Notes: generated by a model not told the origin, from the sequence alone. Shown: positions 1 to 6,265, counted from the stretch's first letter. The stretch is 8,785 nucleotides of DNA from Pseudolabrys sp. (GCA_029945495.1 JAQSCR010000564.1:1-8785), one strand, 5' to 3'. Numbers and translations are program-made.

Positions 1-61
1 CGCCTTCGCGAAGCCCGCTTCGGCGGGCGAAGGAAGGTCGGATAAGATCATGCGCAAAGGA
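1..61 (+). repeat. Right part of composite palindromic repeat (copy 1)
   Basis: Bases 1-61 are identical to 6198-6258, so this is the right part of the same composite element described at 6165-6252. Its left arm lies outside the window. It contains an inner hairpin module (3-33): CCTTC, a five-base bulge, GCCCGC, a TTCG loop, GCGGGC and GAAGG. The element then ends with the arm GATCATGCGC (46-55). Identity continues through AAAGGA just beyond that arm, and this is the Shine-Dalgarno sequence of the amidase at 70. The repeat therefore forms the immediate 5' leader of that gene. That this is a short non-autonomous palindromic element is inference. Confidence 0.85.
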
Positions 62-62
62 G
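56..62 (+). promoter_or_regulatory. Ribosome binding site of the amidase
   Basis: AAAGGAG lies seven bases before the ATG at 70 and ten before a second ATG at 73. Either start is possible; the first has the more usual spacing. The first six bases are shared with the ribosome binding site of livF (6253-6258), in both cases directly outside the right arm of the palindromic repeat. Confidence 0.7.
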
Positions 63-69
63 AAAGCGC

Positions 70-1368
70 ATGATGAAAGCATCCGCCCGCGAACGTCTCG
101 ACTTGGCGCTCGCCAAAATCGACGATCCGAAAGGCGAGGGCGCGCGCGCCTGCCTCACCGTCTATCGCGATCAGGCCATCGCTGCGGCGCAAGCCGCCGA
201 TGCGCGGGCGCGCGCCGGCATTTCGCTCGGGCCCCTCGACGGGACAATCGTTTCGATCAAGGATCTGTTCGACGTCGCCGGCGAGGTGACGCGCGCCGGA
301 TCGAAAGTGCTCGCCGATGAAGGCAAACCGGCCGCGCTTGACGCGCCCGCGGTGCGGCGGTTGCGCGCCGCCGGCGCGGTCATCGTTGCCAAAACCAACA
401 TGTCGGAATTCGCCTTCAGCGGCCTTGGCCTCAATCCGCATTACGGCACGCCCGGCAATCCGGCCGACCGCGCGCGCGTGCCGGGCGGTTCGTCCGCCGG
501 CGCGGCGGTCGCGGTGGCGGACGGGATGTGCGACATCGGCATCGGCAGCGACACCGGCGGCTCGACGCGAATTCCGGCGTCATTCTGCGGCATCACCGGC
601 TTCAAGCCGAGCCATCAGCGGGTGCCGACCGAGGGCGCGTTTCCGTTGTCCTCTGCGCTCGACTCCATCGGCCCGATGGCGAGATGCGTCGCCGATTGCG
701 CTAATGCCGACGCGGTGCTCGCCGGCGAAATGCCGGAGCCGTTGCAGGCCATGCCGCTCGCCGGCCTGCGGCTTGGCGTCGCACAAGGGCTGCCGCTGGA
801 AAATCTCGACGACACCGTCGGCCGCCGCTTTCCCGAGGCGCTCGACCGGCTGGAACGCGCCGGCGCGCGGCTTACTTACGAGAAGCTGCCGTTGCTCGAC
901 GACATGATGCAGGCGCTGTCACGCACCAGCATTCTGATGGCCGAGGTCTATTCGATCCACAAGGACCGGCTGGCGCGGCGCGGCGACGATATCGATCAAA
1001 TCGTGCGCGCGCGCGTCGAAAAGGGCGCCGGCATCAGCGCCGCCGATTATATCAATGCGGTGCGCACGCGCGCCGCGCTGATCCAGGCCATGGACGCGCG
1101 GCTCGCCGATCTCGATGCGCTGGTGCTGCCGTCGACGCCGATTGTCGCGCCGCGCATCGACGAAGTCGGTAACCCCAGGGACTTCATGGCGCGCAACGCC
1201 ATGGCGCTGCGCAACACTACCATCGCCAACTTCTTCGATCTCACCGCGATCTCGCTGCCGCTGCCGCGCGACGGCGCCTTGCCGACCGGGCTGATGCTGT
1301 TTGCGCGCAACGGCCGCGACCGGCGGCTGTTGCGCGTCGCCGCCGCGGTGGAGAGAGCGTTTACTTAA
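70..1368 (+). CDS. Amidase-signature (AS) family hydrolase
   Basis: This 432-residue protein belongs to the amidase-signature family, whose members hydrolyse C-N bonds of amides with a Ser-cisSer-Lys triad. All three residues are visible: Lys64 in VSIKDLFDVAG, cis-Ser141 in GGSSAG and nucleophile Ser165 in GSDTGGSTRIPA, with the family's usual 24-residue gap between the serines. The glycine-rich core (about 137-180) is followed by FCGITGFKPS. Length suits a stand-alone cytoplasmic amidase; no signal peptide is seen. The start at 70 follows AAAGGAG by seven bases. Substrate is unknown: the family spans aliphatic and aryl amides, ureido compounds and GatA, and nothing here suggests a GatCAB operon. 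It is convergent with the MarR gene and may belong to a transcription unit beginning upstream of the window. Confidence 0.93.
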   Translation: MMKASARERLDLALAKIDDPKGEGARACLTVYRDQAIAAAQAADARARAGISLGPLDGTIVSIKDLFDVAGEVTRAGSKVLADEGKPAALDAPAVRRLRAAGAVIVAKTNMSEFAFSGLGLNPHYGTPGNPADRARVPGGSSAGAAVAVADGMCDIGIGSDTGGSTRIPASFCGITGFKPSHQRVPTEGAFPLSSALDSIGPMARCVADCANADAVLAGEMPEPLQAMPLAGLRLGVAQGLPLENLDDTVGRRFPEALDRLERAGARLTYEKLPLLDDMMQALSRTSILMAEVYSIHKDRLARRGDDIDQIVRARVEKGAGISAADYINAVRTRAALIQAMDARLADLDALVLPSTPIVAPRIDEVGNPRDFMARNAMALRNTTIANFFDLTAISLPLPRDGALPTGLMLFARNGRDRRLLRVAAAVERAFT

Positions 1369-1895
1369 GCCTCCCGCAGCGCTTCCAGCAGCAGCCGGTA
1401 GCGCTCCGCCCCGAGCTTCGGCAGCAGTCCGGCCTCGTGTTGTGCCGCCAGCGTTTGAGCCTGGCGCAGCTGCGCCTGGCCGGCACGGGTCAGCCGCAAC
1501 GCATGGCGCCGGCCGTCGGCCGAGGACGGCAGCCGTTCGGTGAGGCCGCGCCGGTCGAGAAGGTGGAGCATGCGCACCAGCCGCGCGCGCTCGATGCCCA
1601 GCGTCGCCGCCAGTTCGGATTGCGACAGGCCTTCATTGGCGCCGATGATGACCAGCACCGAGAACTGCGCCGGACTGATGTCGATAGGCGCCAGGCGGCG
1701 GATGAAGTCCTGAAATATCCACACTTGAATGCGGCGCACGAAATAGCCCAGGTGAACGTTGAGCACGCCGAGGTCGATCACCGCCGGGCTGACCCGGGTC
1801 GGCGGCGCCGATTTGCGCAACGGCAGGGTGGCCGGCTTTTTGGCCGCCTTCCTGGCTGGCTTGGCCTTCTTCGGTGGGCGTTTGGCTGGCGGCAT
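1365..1895 (-). CDS. MarR-family transcriptional regulator with Lys/Ala/Pro-rich N-terminal tail
   Basis: This 176-residue protein has a MarR-type winged helix-turn-helix. The core begins near residue 40. The HTH is SQSELAATLGIERARLVRML (about 91-110), with the recognition helix near 101-117. The wing is PSSADGRRHALRLT (123-136) and carries the conserved Asp-Gly-Arg. MarR proteins are dimers that bind palindromes and usually release DNA on binding a small, often phenolic, ligand. Residues 1-37 are an extra basic Lys/Ala/Pro tail resembling a histone H1 tail. No other Met gives a full domain, so the ATG at 1895 is kept although its ribosome binding site is weak. It is divergent from the Liv operon, whose intergenic region holds a perfect palindrome (1965-1985), and is therefore its likely regulator (inference). 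Its stop overlaps that of the amidase. Confidence 0.92.
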   Translation of the reverse strand: MPPAKRPPKKAKPARKAAKKPATLPLRKSAPPTRVSPAVIDLGVLNVHLGYFVRRIQVWIFQDFIRRLAPIDISPAQFSVLVIIGANEGLSQSELAATLGIERARLVRMLHLLDRRGLTERLPSSADGRRHALRLTRAGQAQLRQAQTLAAQHEAGLLPKLGAERYRLLLEALREA

Positions 1896-1955
1896 TGCGA
1901 GACCCCGGTGGCGCCGGCCTATCCCTTTGGGGGAGGCGGCGCGGCAATAATGCTG

Positions 1956-1985
1956 TTGACGAAGATTGTTGTCGAGGTCAACAAT
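1956..1985 (+). promoter_or_regulatory. Candidate sigma70-type promoter of the Liv operon
   Basis: TTGACG (1956-1961) matches the -35 consensus at five of six positions. AACAAT (1980-1985), 18 bases on, matches the -10 at four of six. The palindrome at 1965-1985 covers the spacer and the -10, so a bound repressor would block it. A leftward TTGACC (complement of 1976-1981) suggests an overlapping promoter for the MarR gene, but I find no convincing -10 for it. If this promoter is used, the binding-protein mRNA has a leader of about 150 bases. Confidence 0.4.
1965..1985. promoter_or_regulatory. Candidate MarR operator (perfect 7-7-7 palindrome)
   Basis: ATTGTTG (1965-1971) and CAACAAT (1979-1985) are perfect inverted repeats around a 7-base spacer, TCGAGGT. 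The site lies between the divergent MarR gene and Liv operon, 69 bases before the regulator's ATG, and overlaps the spacer and -10 of the proposed rightward promoter. Its size and position suit a MarR dimer, and it is AT-rich within GC-rich DNA. Binding by this regulator is inference. Confidence 0.6.
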
Positions 1986-2127
1986 GTCTCGAAATTGCTA
2001 AATGCGGCCAGGCAGGGGCGGGCCACCGGATGAGGGTGCGGCCTGGGCTCGCTGCCAAGGACGTATTTTCGAGCTTGTGAGAACCGGAGCAAATCCGGCA
2101 TCATCAACATAACGGCCGTGCCGGCCC

Positions 2128-2135
2128 AGGGAGGA
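2128..2135 (+). promoter_or_regulatory. Ribosome binding site that fixes the binding-protein start
   Basis: AGGGAGGA contains a perfect GGAGG core and ends six bases before the ATG at 2142. It excludes the in-frame GTG at 2118, which lies upstream of the site and would place it inside the coding sequence. It is the strongest Shine-Dalgarno in the window, as expected for an abundant periplasmic binding protein. Confidence 0.85.
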
Positions 2136-2141
2136 CTAAAA

Positions 2142-3401
2142 ATGAAACGCAAATCGCCGTCCAATTCGCAGACCAAGACCGCGTCGGTCAGCCGCCGCAC
2201 TTTCACCGTCGGCCTTGGCGCCGCAGGCTTCACCGCCGGCATTGCGCCATTCAACATCGTCCGCGCGCAAGGCGCCGCCTTGAAGGTGGGCGTGCTGTTG
2301 CCGCGCTCCGGCTTCCAGGCCGGCATCGGCCAGGATTGCCAGCGCGGCGTCGATATCACCGCCGGCCTCCTGAAGGATATGGGCCTGCCCAACCTCCAAA
2401 TCATGAACGCCGACACTGAAACGAGTGTCGACGTTGCCCGCTCGCGCGCCGAGAAGCTGATCGGCGATGGCGCGCAGGTGCTGATGGGCGCTTTCGACAG
2501 CGGCCAGAGTTCGGCGATCGCGCAGGTGGCCGAGCAAAAGGGCATTCCCTACATCATCAACATCGCCGCCGCCCCGCCGATCACCGAGCAGGGCTACAAG
2601 TTCGTGTTCCGCAACTTCCCGACCGCCGGCATGATCCTCGGCGGCGCTTTCACGGCGCAGAAGGAAATCTTCGCTGCCGTCGGCGCGGCGCCGAAAACCG
2701 CGGTATTCCTGCACGTCAACGACACCTTCGGCACCGCGATGAAGGGCGGCATCGGCGCGGTGATGCCGAAGTTCGACATGCCTTACAAGATCGTCGAGAC
2801 GATCGCTTACGATCCGGCCGCACGCGATTTGTCGGTCGAAATCTCCAAGGCCAAGGCCACCGGCGCCGACAGTCTGTTGCTGGTCAGCCGCCTCAACGAC
2901 GCCATCCTGCTGACGCGTGAAATGGTCAAGCAGCGCTGGTCGCCGATGGCGATCATGAGCATGGGCCCGGGCTGGTACGAGGATCAGTATCTCAAGACCC
3001 TCGGCAAGCTGTCGGACGGGCCGTTGAGCTTTGTGCCGTGGTACGACCCCAACAAGCCGCTGAGCAAGAAACTTGAGGCCGCGCTGGCCAAGGCGCATCC
3101 CGGCGTCAGCCTGAACACCAACCACGTCTATACGTTCGAGGCGTTACTGATTGCCGCCGATGCTTATAAGCGCGCCGGCTCGGCCGACCCGAAGGCCTTG
3201 GCCGACGCCATCCGCGCGACCAAGATAACCGACAATGTCAGCCCCGGCCCCGGCATCCAGTTCGACGCCAAGGGTCAGAACGACAAGCTGAAGATCTCGG
3301 CGATCCAGAACCGCGGCGGCAAGCTGGTCACGGTGGCGCCGAAGGAAGCAGCCAACGCCAAGGCGGAATGGCCGTTGAAGCCTTACGACAAGCGCGCGTA
3401 A
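2142..3401 (+). CDS. Liv-type (HAAT) ABC importer periplasmic substrate-binding protein, Tat signal
   Basis: This 419-residue protein is the extracytoplasmic binding component (Peripla_BP_6 type) of the importer encoded downstream. The N-terminus is a Tat signal: SRRTFTVG (18-24 region) gives twin Arg followed by x-Phe, then a weakly hydrophobic stretch and a probable cleavage near Val-Arg-Ala42. The mature part starts LKVGVLLPRSG, the first strand and ligand loop of the fold. The two-lobe pattern follows, with VLMGAFDSGQSSAIAQVAEQ (about 113-132) and IPYIIN, then VNDTFGTAM and the C-terminal GIQFDAKGQN. Start at 2142 is set by AGGGAGGA. The gene is first in the operon and is separated from livH by 165 bases holding a palindromic repeat, which may keep its expression above that of the permeases. 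Ligand is not predictable: family members bind amino acids, amides, urea and aromatic acids. Confidence 0.93.
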   Translation: MKRKSPSNSQTKTASVSRRTFTVGLGAAGFTAGIAPFNIVRAQGAALKVGVLLPRSGFQAGIGQDCQRGVDITAGLLKDMGLPNLQIMNADTETSVDVARSRAEKLIGDGAQVLMGAFDSGQSSAIAQVAEQKGIPYIINIAAAPPITEQGYKFVFRNFPTAGMILGGAFTAQKEIFAAVGAAPKTAVFLHVNDTFGTAMKGGIGAVMPKFDMPYKIVETIAYDPAARDLSVEISKAKATGADSLLLVSRLNDAILLTREMVKQRWSPMAIMSMGPGWYEDQYLKTLGKLSDGPLSFVPWYDPNKPLSKKLEAALAKAHPGVSLNTNHVYTFEALLIAADAYKRAGSADPKALADAIRATKITDNVSPGPGIQFDAKGQNDKLKISAIQNRGGKLVTVAPKEAANAKAEWPLKPYDKRA

Positions 3402-3427
3402 GGCGCGGGCGCCAAACTACCAAACCT

Positions 3428-3523
3428 CGTCATGGCCGGGCTTGTCCCGGCCATCCACGTCTTGCTTGCTTTATTGATAAGCAAAGAAAGACGTGGATGC
3501 CCGGCCCAAGGCCGGGCATGACG
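3428..3523. repeat. 96-bp palindromic intergenic repeat
   Basis: Two 36-base arms (3428-3463 and 3488-3523) are inverted copies with five mismatches. Each arm also folds by itself: GGCCGGG/CCCGGCC with a CTTGT loop on the left, and GCCCGGCC/GGCCGGGC with a CAA loop on the right. The 24-base centre is AT-rich and contains CTTGCTT facing AAGCAAAG. I recall palindromes starting CGTCATGGCCGGGCTTGTCC as abundant in Bradyrhizobium and relatives; this needs a search. Here it fills most of the binding-protein/livH gap. It has no U-run like a rho-independent terminator, but in RNA it could stabilise the upstream message or dampen read-through. Confidence 0.85.
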
Positions 3524-3566
3524 GTGTGAGGCTGTGCGCCAATCTTAATCTGGGTGGGACTTCCCC

Positions 3567-4439
3567 GTGACTTTCGACGTCTATCTCAATGTCGCCGTCG
3601 GCGGCCTGTTGACCGGCCTGGTCTACGGGCTGATGGCGCTCGGCCTGTCGGTGATTTTCGGCGTCGTGCGGGTGGTCAATTTCGCGCACGGCGAGATGAT
3701 GACCATCGCGATGTATATCGCGATCACGCTGTTCCAGGCCTTGCATCTCGACCCGCTGGTGATGCTGGTGCCGGTCGCGGCGGTGCTGTTCTGCCTCGGC
3801 TATGCCCTGCAGGCCGGCATCATCAATCCGTTCATCACACGGCCCGAGCACAGCCAGTTCCTGCTGCTGGTGGCGATCGCCATCATCATCATCAACGTGC
3901 TGCTGATCCTGTTCGGACCGGACGCGCAGAGCGTGCAGACCTCGTATTCCTATGACAGCTTCCAGGTCGGCAAGCTGATCGTCGACGCCACCAAGCTCTA
4001 TGCCGCCGGGGCGGCGCTGGCGGTCGCCGTCGCACTCTATGCGTTCTTCCGCTTCACCGCGATCGGCACCGCGATCCGCGCCTGCGCCGACAATTACACC
4101 GGCGCCCTGGTGGTCGGCCTCGACGTCAAGCATCTCTACGCGCTGACGTTCGGTCTGGGCGCGGCCTGCGTCGGCGCCGCCGGCGTCATGCTGGTGCTGA
4201 TCGTCGACGTCACGCCCTCGCTCGGGCCGGCCTATACTTTGCTGGCCTTCGTCATCGTCATAACCGGCGGGCTCGGCTCGATGCCGGGCGCGCTCATCGG
4301 TGGCGTGCTGATCGGCGTGACCGAGGCGATGGCCGGGCTGATCTTCACGCCGTCGGCGAAAAGCATGTTCGCTTTCGGCATTCTGGTTCTGGTGCTGCTG
4401 TTCCGTCCGCAGGGCATCATGGGCAAAAAGGCCGCATGA
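3567..4439 (+). CDS. livH: Liv-type ABC importer permease LivH
   Basis: This 290-residue inner-membrane protein is one of the two permease subunits of a HAAT importer. It is almost wholly hydrophobic with about eight membrane segments. Family landmarks are GLVYGLMALGLSVIFGVVR (18-36), the strongly conserved NFAHGEMM (38-45), a cytoplasmic coupling loop around TAIGTAIRACADN (164-176), GGLGSMPGALIGG (234-246) and the C-terminal RPQGIMGK. The start is a GTG at 3567: an in-frame stop at 3546-3548 leaves little room upstream, no ATG lies between, and a GGGTGGGA element stands about seven bases before it. Length is normal for LivH. The last codons overlap the livM start as ATGA, suggesting translational coupling and equal amounts of both permeases. 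Confidence 0.93.
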   Translation: MTFDVYLNVAVGGLLTGLVYGLMALGLSVIFGVVRVVNFAHGEMMTIAMYIAITLFQALHLDPLVMLVPVAAVLFCLGYALQAGIINPFITRPEHSQFLLLVAIAIIIINVLLILFGPDAQSVQTSYSYDSFQVGKLIVDATKLYAAGAALAVAVALYAFFRFTAIGTAIRACADNYTGALVVGLDVKHLYALTFGLGAACVGAAGVMLVLIVDVTPSLGPAYTLLAFVIVITGGLGSMPGALIGGVLIGVTEAMAGLIFTPSAKSMFAFGILVLVLLFRPQGIMGKKAA

Positions 4440-5443
4440 TGTTTGCCCGGCTGTTCGAAAACGTATCGCGTCGCACGCTGGTTCTTCTCGGCGTGCTGCT
4501 GGTCGGGATGTTCGGCGCGCCGCTGGTAGCCAGCGACTATCTGCTCACCGTGCTCATTCTCATTCTGTACTTTGCCTATATCGGCCAGGCTTGGAACATC
4601 ATGATGGGCTTTGCCGGACAACTGTCCCTCGGTCATGCCCTTTATGTCGGCCTCGGCGCCTATACCGCGGCGGCGCTCTATGTGCATTTCGGCATCGGGC
4701 CGTGGCTCGGCCTTCTGGTGGCGGTGCCGGTGGCGGCTTTGGCGGGGGCCTTCATCGGCTTCCTGGCGTTCCGCTTCAAGGTCGGCGGCGTCTATTTCGC
4801 CATCCTCACCATCGCGGTGGCGGAATTCGCCCGCGTCGGCTTCGACCATTTGAGCTGGACCAAGGGTTCGTCCGGCCTGTTCCTGCCGGTGGCGCAATAC
4901 ACCCATAACGATCTCTGGCTGCTGCGCGGCCAGCCGGTGATGTTCTATTACGTCCTGCTGGTGGCGACCGTGCTGGCCTTCGTGTTCTGCAGGGCGCTGC
5001 TGAAAAGCCGGATCGGCTATTTCTGGCTGGCGATCCGCGAGGACGAGACCGCCGCGCGCTCGGCCGGCATCGACACCTTCCGCTACAAGATGATCGCGGT
5101 GGTGATCTCGGCCAGCATGACCTCGTTCGCCGGCGTGATCTACGCGTTCTATTACAATAACCTGTTCCCCGAGCAGGTGTTTCACATATCGCGCTCGATC
5201 GAGATCATTCTCGGGCCGATCGTCGGCGGCGTTGGCACCTTGTTCGGACCCATCATTGGCGCATTCCTGCTGACTGGAATGTCGGAAACGCTGATCGCCG
5301 CGCTGGCCGCGCTCGGCGTCGATCTGCCCGGCGCCAAGCAGGTGTTCTACGGCATCTGCCTGCTGCTGGTGATCATGGCGTTGCCGGACGGCGTCTGGCC
5401 GTGGCTGTCGCGCCGCATCGGATTGACGGAGCGCGAGAAATGA
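4436..5443 (+). CDS. livM: Liv-type ABC importer permease LivM
   Basis: This 335-residue protein is the second permease subunit. A short N-terminus with a first membrane helix (about 13-35) precedes the family signature GFAGQLSLGHALYVGLGAY (58-76), KVGGVYFAILTIAVAEFAR (115-133), the coupling loop SRIGYFWLAIREDETAARSA (191-210) that contacts the ATPases, and GGVGTLFGPIIGA (264-276). The order and motifs are those of LivM, including the EDE-AARS-GID loop. ATGs at 4436 and 4439 are both possible; the first overlaps the livH stop by four bases, with AAAAAGG just upstream. The 3' end overlaps livG as ATGA. Length is normal and nothing is missing. Confidence 0.93.
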   Translation: MMFARLFENVSRRTLVLLGVLLVGMFGAPLVASDYLLTVLILILYFAYIGQAWNIMMGFAGQLSLGHALYVGLGAYTAAALYVHFGIGPWLGLLVAVPVAALAGAFIGFLAFRFKVGGVYFAILTIAVAEFARVGFDHLSWTKGSSGLFLPVAQYTHNDLWLLRGQPVMFYYVLLVATVLAFVFCRALLKSRIGYFWLAIREDETAARSAGIDTFRYKMIAVVISASMTSFAGVIYAFYYNNLFPEQVFHISRSIEIILGPIVGGVGTLFGPIIGAFLLTGMSETLIAALAALGVDLPGAKQVFYGICLLLVIMALPDGVWPWLSRRIGLTEREK

Positions 5444-6165
5444 GCGCGCTTCTCAAAGTCGAAGGCATCAGCAAGCGCTTCCGCGGCCTTCTCGCCGTCG
5501 ACCGCTTGAGCTTCGAAGTGCCGGAAGGCGGTATCTTCGCGGTGATCGGCCCGAACGGCGCCGGCAAGACCACTCTGTTCAACATGATCGCCGGCGTCTA
5601 TGCGCCGGATGGCGGCGCCATCAGCTTCGCCGGCGAGCGCATCGAGGGCCTCGCGCCCGACCGCATCTGCCGGCGCGGCATCGGCCGCACCTTCCAGATC
5701 GTGCGGCCGTTCCCGGCGCTGTCGGTCGAGGACAACGTCATCGTCGGCGCGCTGATGCATCGCCATGATGTCGTCGATGCGCGCACGCACGCGCACGAGG
5801 TGCTGCGCAAGCTCGATCTTTACGACAAGCGCGGGCAACGCGCCTCGTCGCTGACCTTGCCCGACCGCAAGCGGCTGGAAGTGGCGCGCTCGCTCGCCAC
5901 CGATCCGAAGCTGCTGCTGCTCGACGAAGTGATGGCGGGCCTGCGGCCGACCGAAACCGACCGGATTGTTTCCATCTTGCGGGAGCTCAATCGCGACAGC
6001 GGCCTCACCATTCTGCTGATCGAGCATGTGATGCGCGCGGTAATGGCGCTGGCGGGCCGCATTCTGGTGCTGCACCACGGCGCGTCGATCGCCGAGGGTC
6101 AGCCTGCCGAAGTGGTGCGCGATCAGGCCGTGATCGATTCCTATCTGGGCGCGGAGGATATCTAG
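5440..6165 (+). CDS. livG: Liv-type ABC importer ATPase LivG with non-canonical signature motif
   Basis: This 241-residue protein is one of two cytoplasmic ATPases driving the importer. The start at 5440 overlaps the livM stop as ATGA, with GGAG eight bases before it; a longer in-frame version from 5401 would lie within livM and is rejected. Visible motifs are Walker A GPNGAGKT (37-44), Q-loop Gln86 in GRTFQIVRPF, Walker B LLLLDE (158-163) and H-loop His196 in LLIEHVM. The ABC signature, expected as LSGGQ or LSYGQ, reads LTLPDRKRLE (138-147), without the two glycines, and Walker B continues DEVMAGL rather than DEP-AGL. I recall DRKRLE/DEVMAGL forms as a recurrent LivG-like subgroup, so this is probably a subfamily trait rather than damage. 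The C-terminus (YLGAEDI) is typical. The stop codon's last base begins the palindromic element. Confidence 0.92.
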   Translation: MSALLKVEGISKRFRGLLAVDRLSFEVPEGGIFAVIGPNGAGKTTLFNMIAGVYAPDGGAISFAGERIEGLAPDRICRRGIGRTFQIVRPFPALSVEDNVIVGALMHRHDVVDARTHAHEVLRKLDLYDKRGQRASSLTLPDRKRLEVARSLATDPKLLLLDEVMAGLRPTETDRIVSILRELNRDSGLTILLIEHVMRAVMALAGRILVLHHGASIAEGQPAEVVRDQAVIDSYLGAEDI

Positions 6166-6252
6166 CGCATGATCCCGAAAAGTGGGCACCGGTTTCCCGC
6201 CTTCGCGAAGCCCGCTTCGGCGGGCGAAGGAAGGTCGGATAAGATCATGCGC
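6165..6252. repeat. Composite palindromic element with nested hairpin (copy 2)
   Basis: The element is bounded by perfect 10-base inverted repeats, GCGCATGATC (6165-6174) and GATCATGCGC (6243-6252). Its left half continues CCGAAAAGTGGGCACCGGTT and its right half ends with TCGGATAAGATCATGCGC. Between them sits a second palindrome (6200-6230): CCTTC, GCCCGC, TTCG loop, GCGGGC, GAAGG, with a five-base bulge. I recall the outer sequence without this insert as a common short repeat in Bradyrhizobium relatives, so the structure looks like one repeat inserted in another. Bases 6198-6258 are identical to 1-61. The element fills nearly the whole livG-livF gap, begins at the last base of the livG stop codon and ends directly before the livF ribosome binding site. 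Confidence 0.85.
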
Positions 6253-6258
6253 AAAGGA
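6253..6258 (+). promoter_or_regulatory. Ribosome binding site that fixes the livF start
   Basis: AAAGGA ends seven bases before the ATG at 6266. It is too close to the ATG at 6260, and it excludes starts further upstream such as 6182, which would make the palindromic repeat coding. It directly abuts the right arm of the repeat, as at 56-62. Confidence 0.75.
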
Positions 6259-6265
6259 AATGCGT

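Noticed and set aside
1437..2033. Rightward ORF of 198 aa across the MarR gene and divergent promoter
   Set aside because: It is antisense to a clear winged-helix gene, Arg/Gln/His-rich, and would make the promoter palindrome coding.
2136..3125. Long antisense ORF (329 aa) opposite the binding-protein gene
   Set aside because: It is His/Asp/Arg/Gly-rich with no domain pattern and lies wholly opposite a clear gene; it is a by-product of G/C third-position bias.
4232..5185. Antisense ORF of 317 aa opposite livH/livM
   Set aside because: The composition is His/Arg/Glu/Gln-rich, the mirror image of hydrophobic permease codons; no independent start signal or motif.
5401..5439. Longer LivG start at 5401
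   Set aside because: It lies inside livM; the ATG at 5440 has a GGAG site and the ATGA overlap seen at the neighbouring junction.
6182..6265. N-terminal extension of LivF from an ATG at 6182
   Set aside because: It would translate the palindromic repeat, is not LivF-like, and the ribosome binding site at 6253-6258 fits the ATG at 6266.
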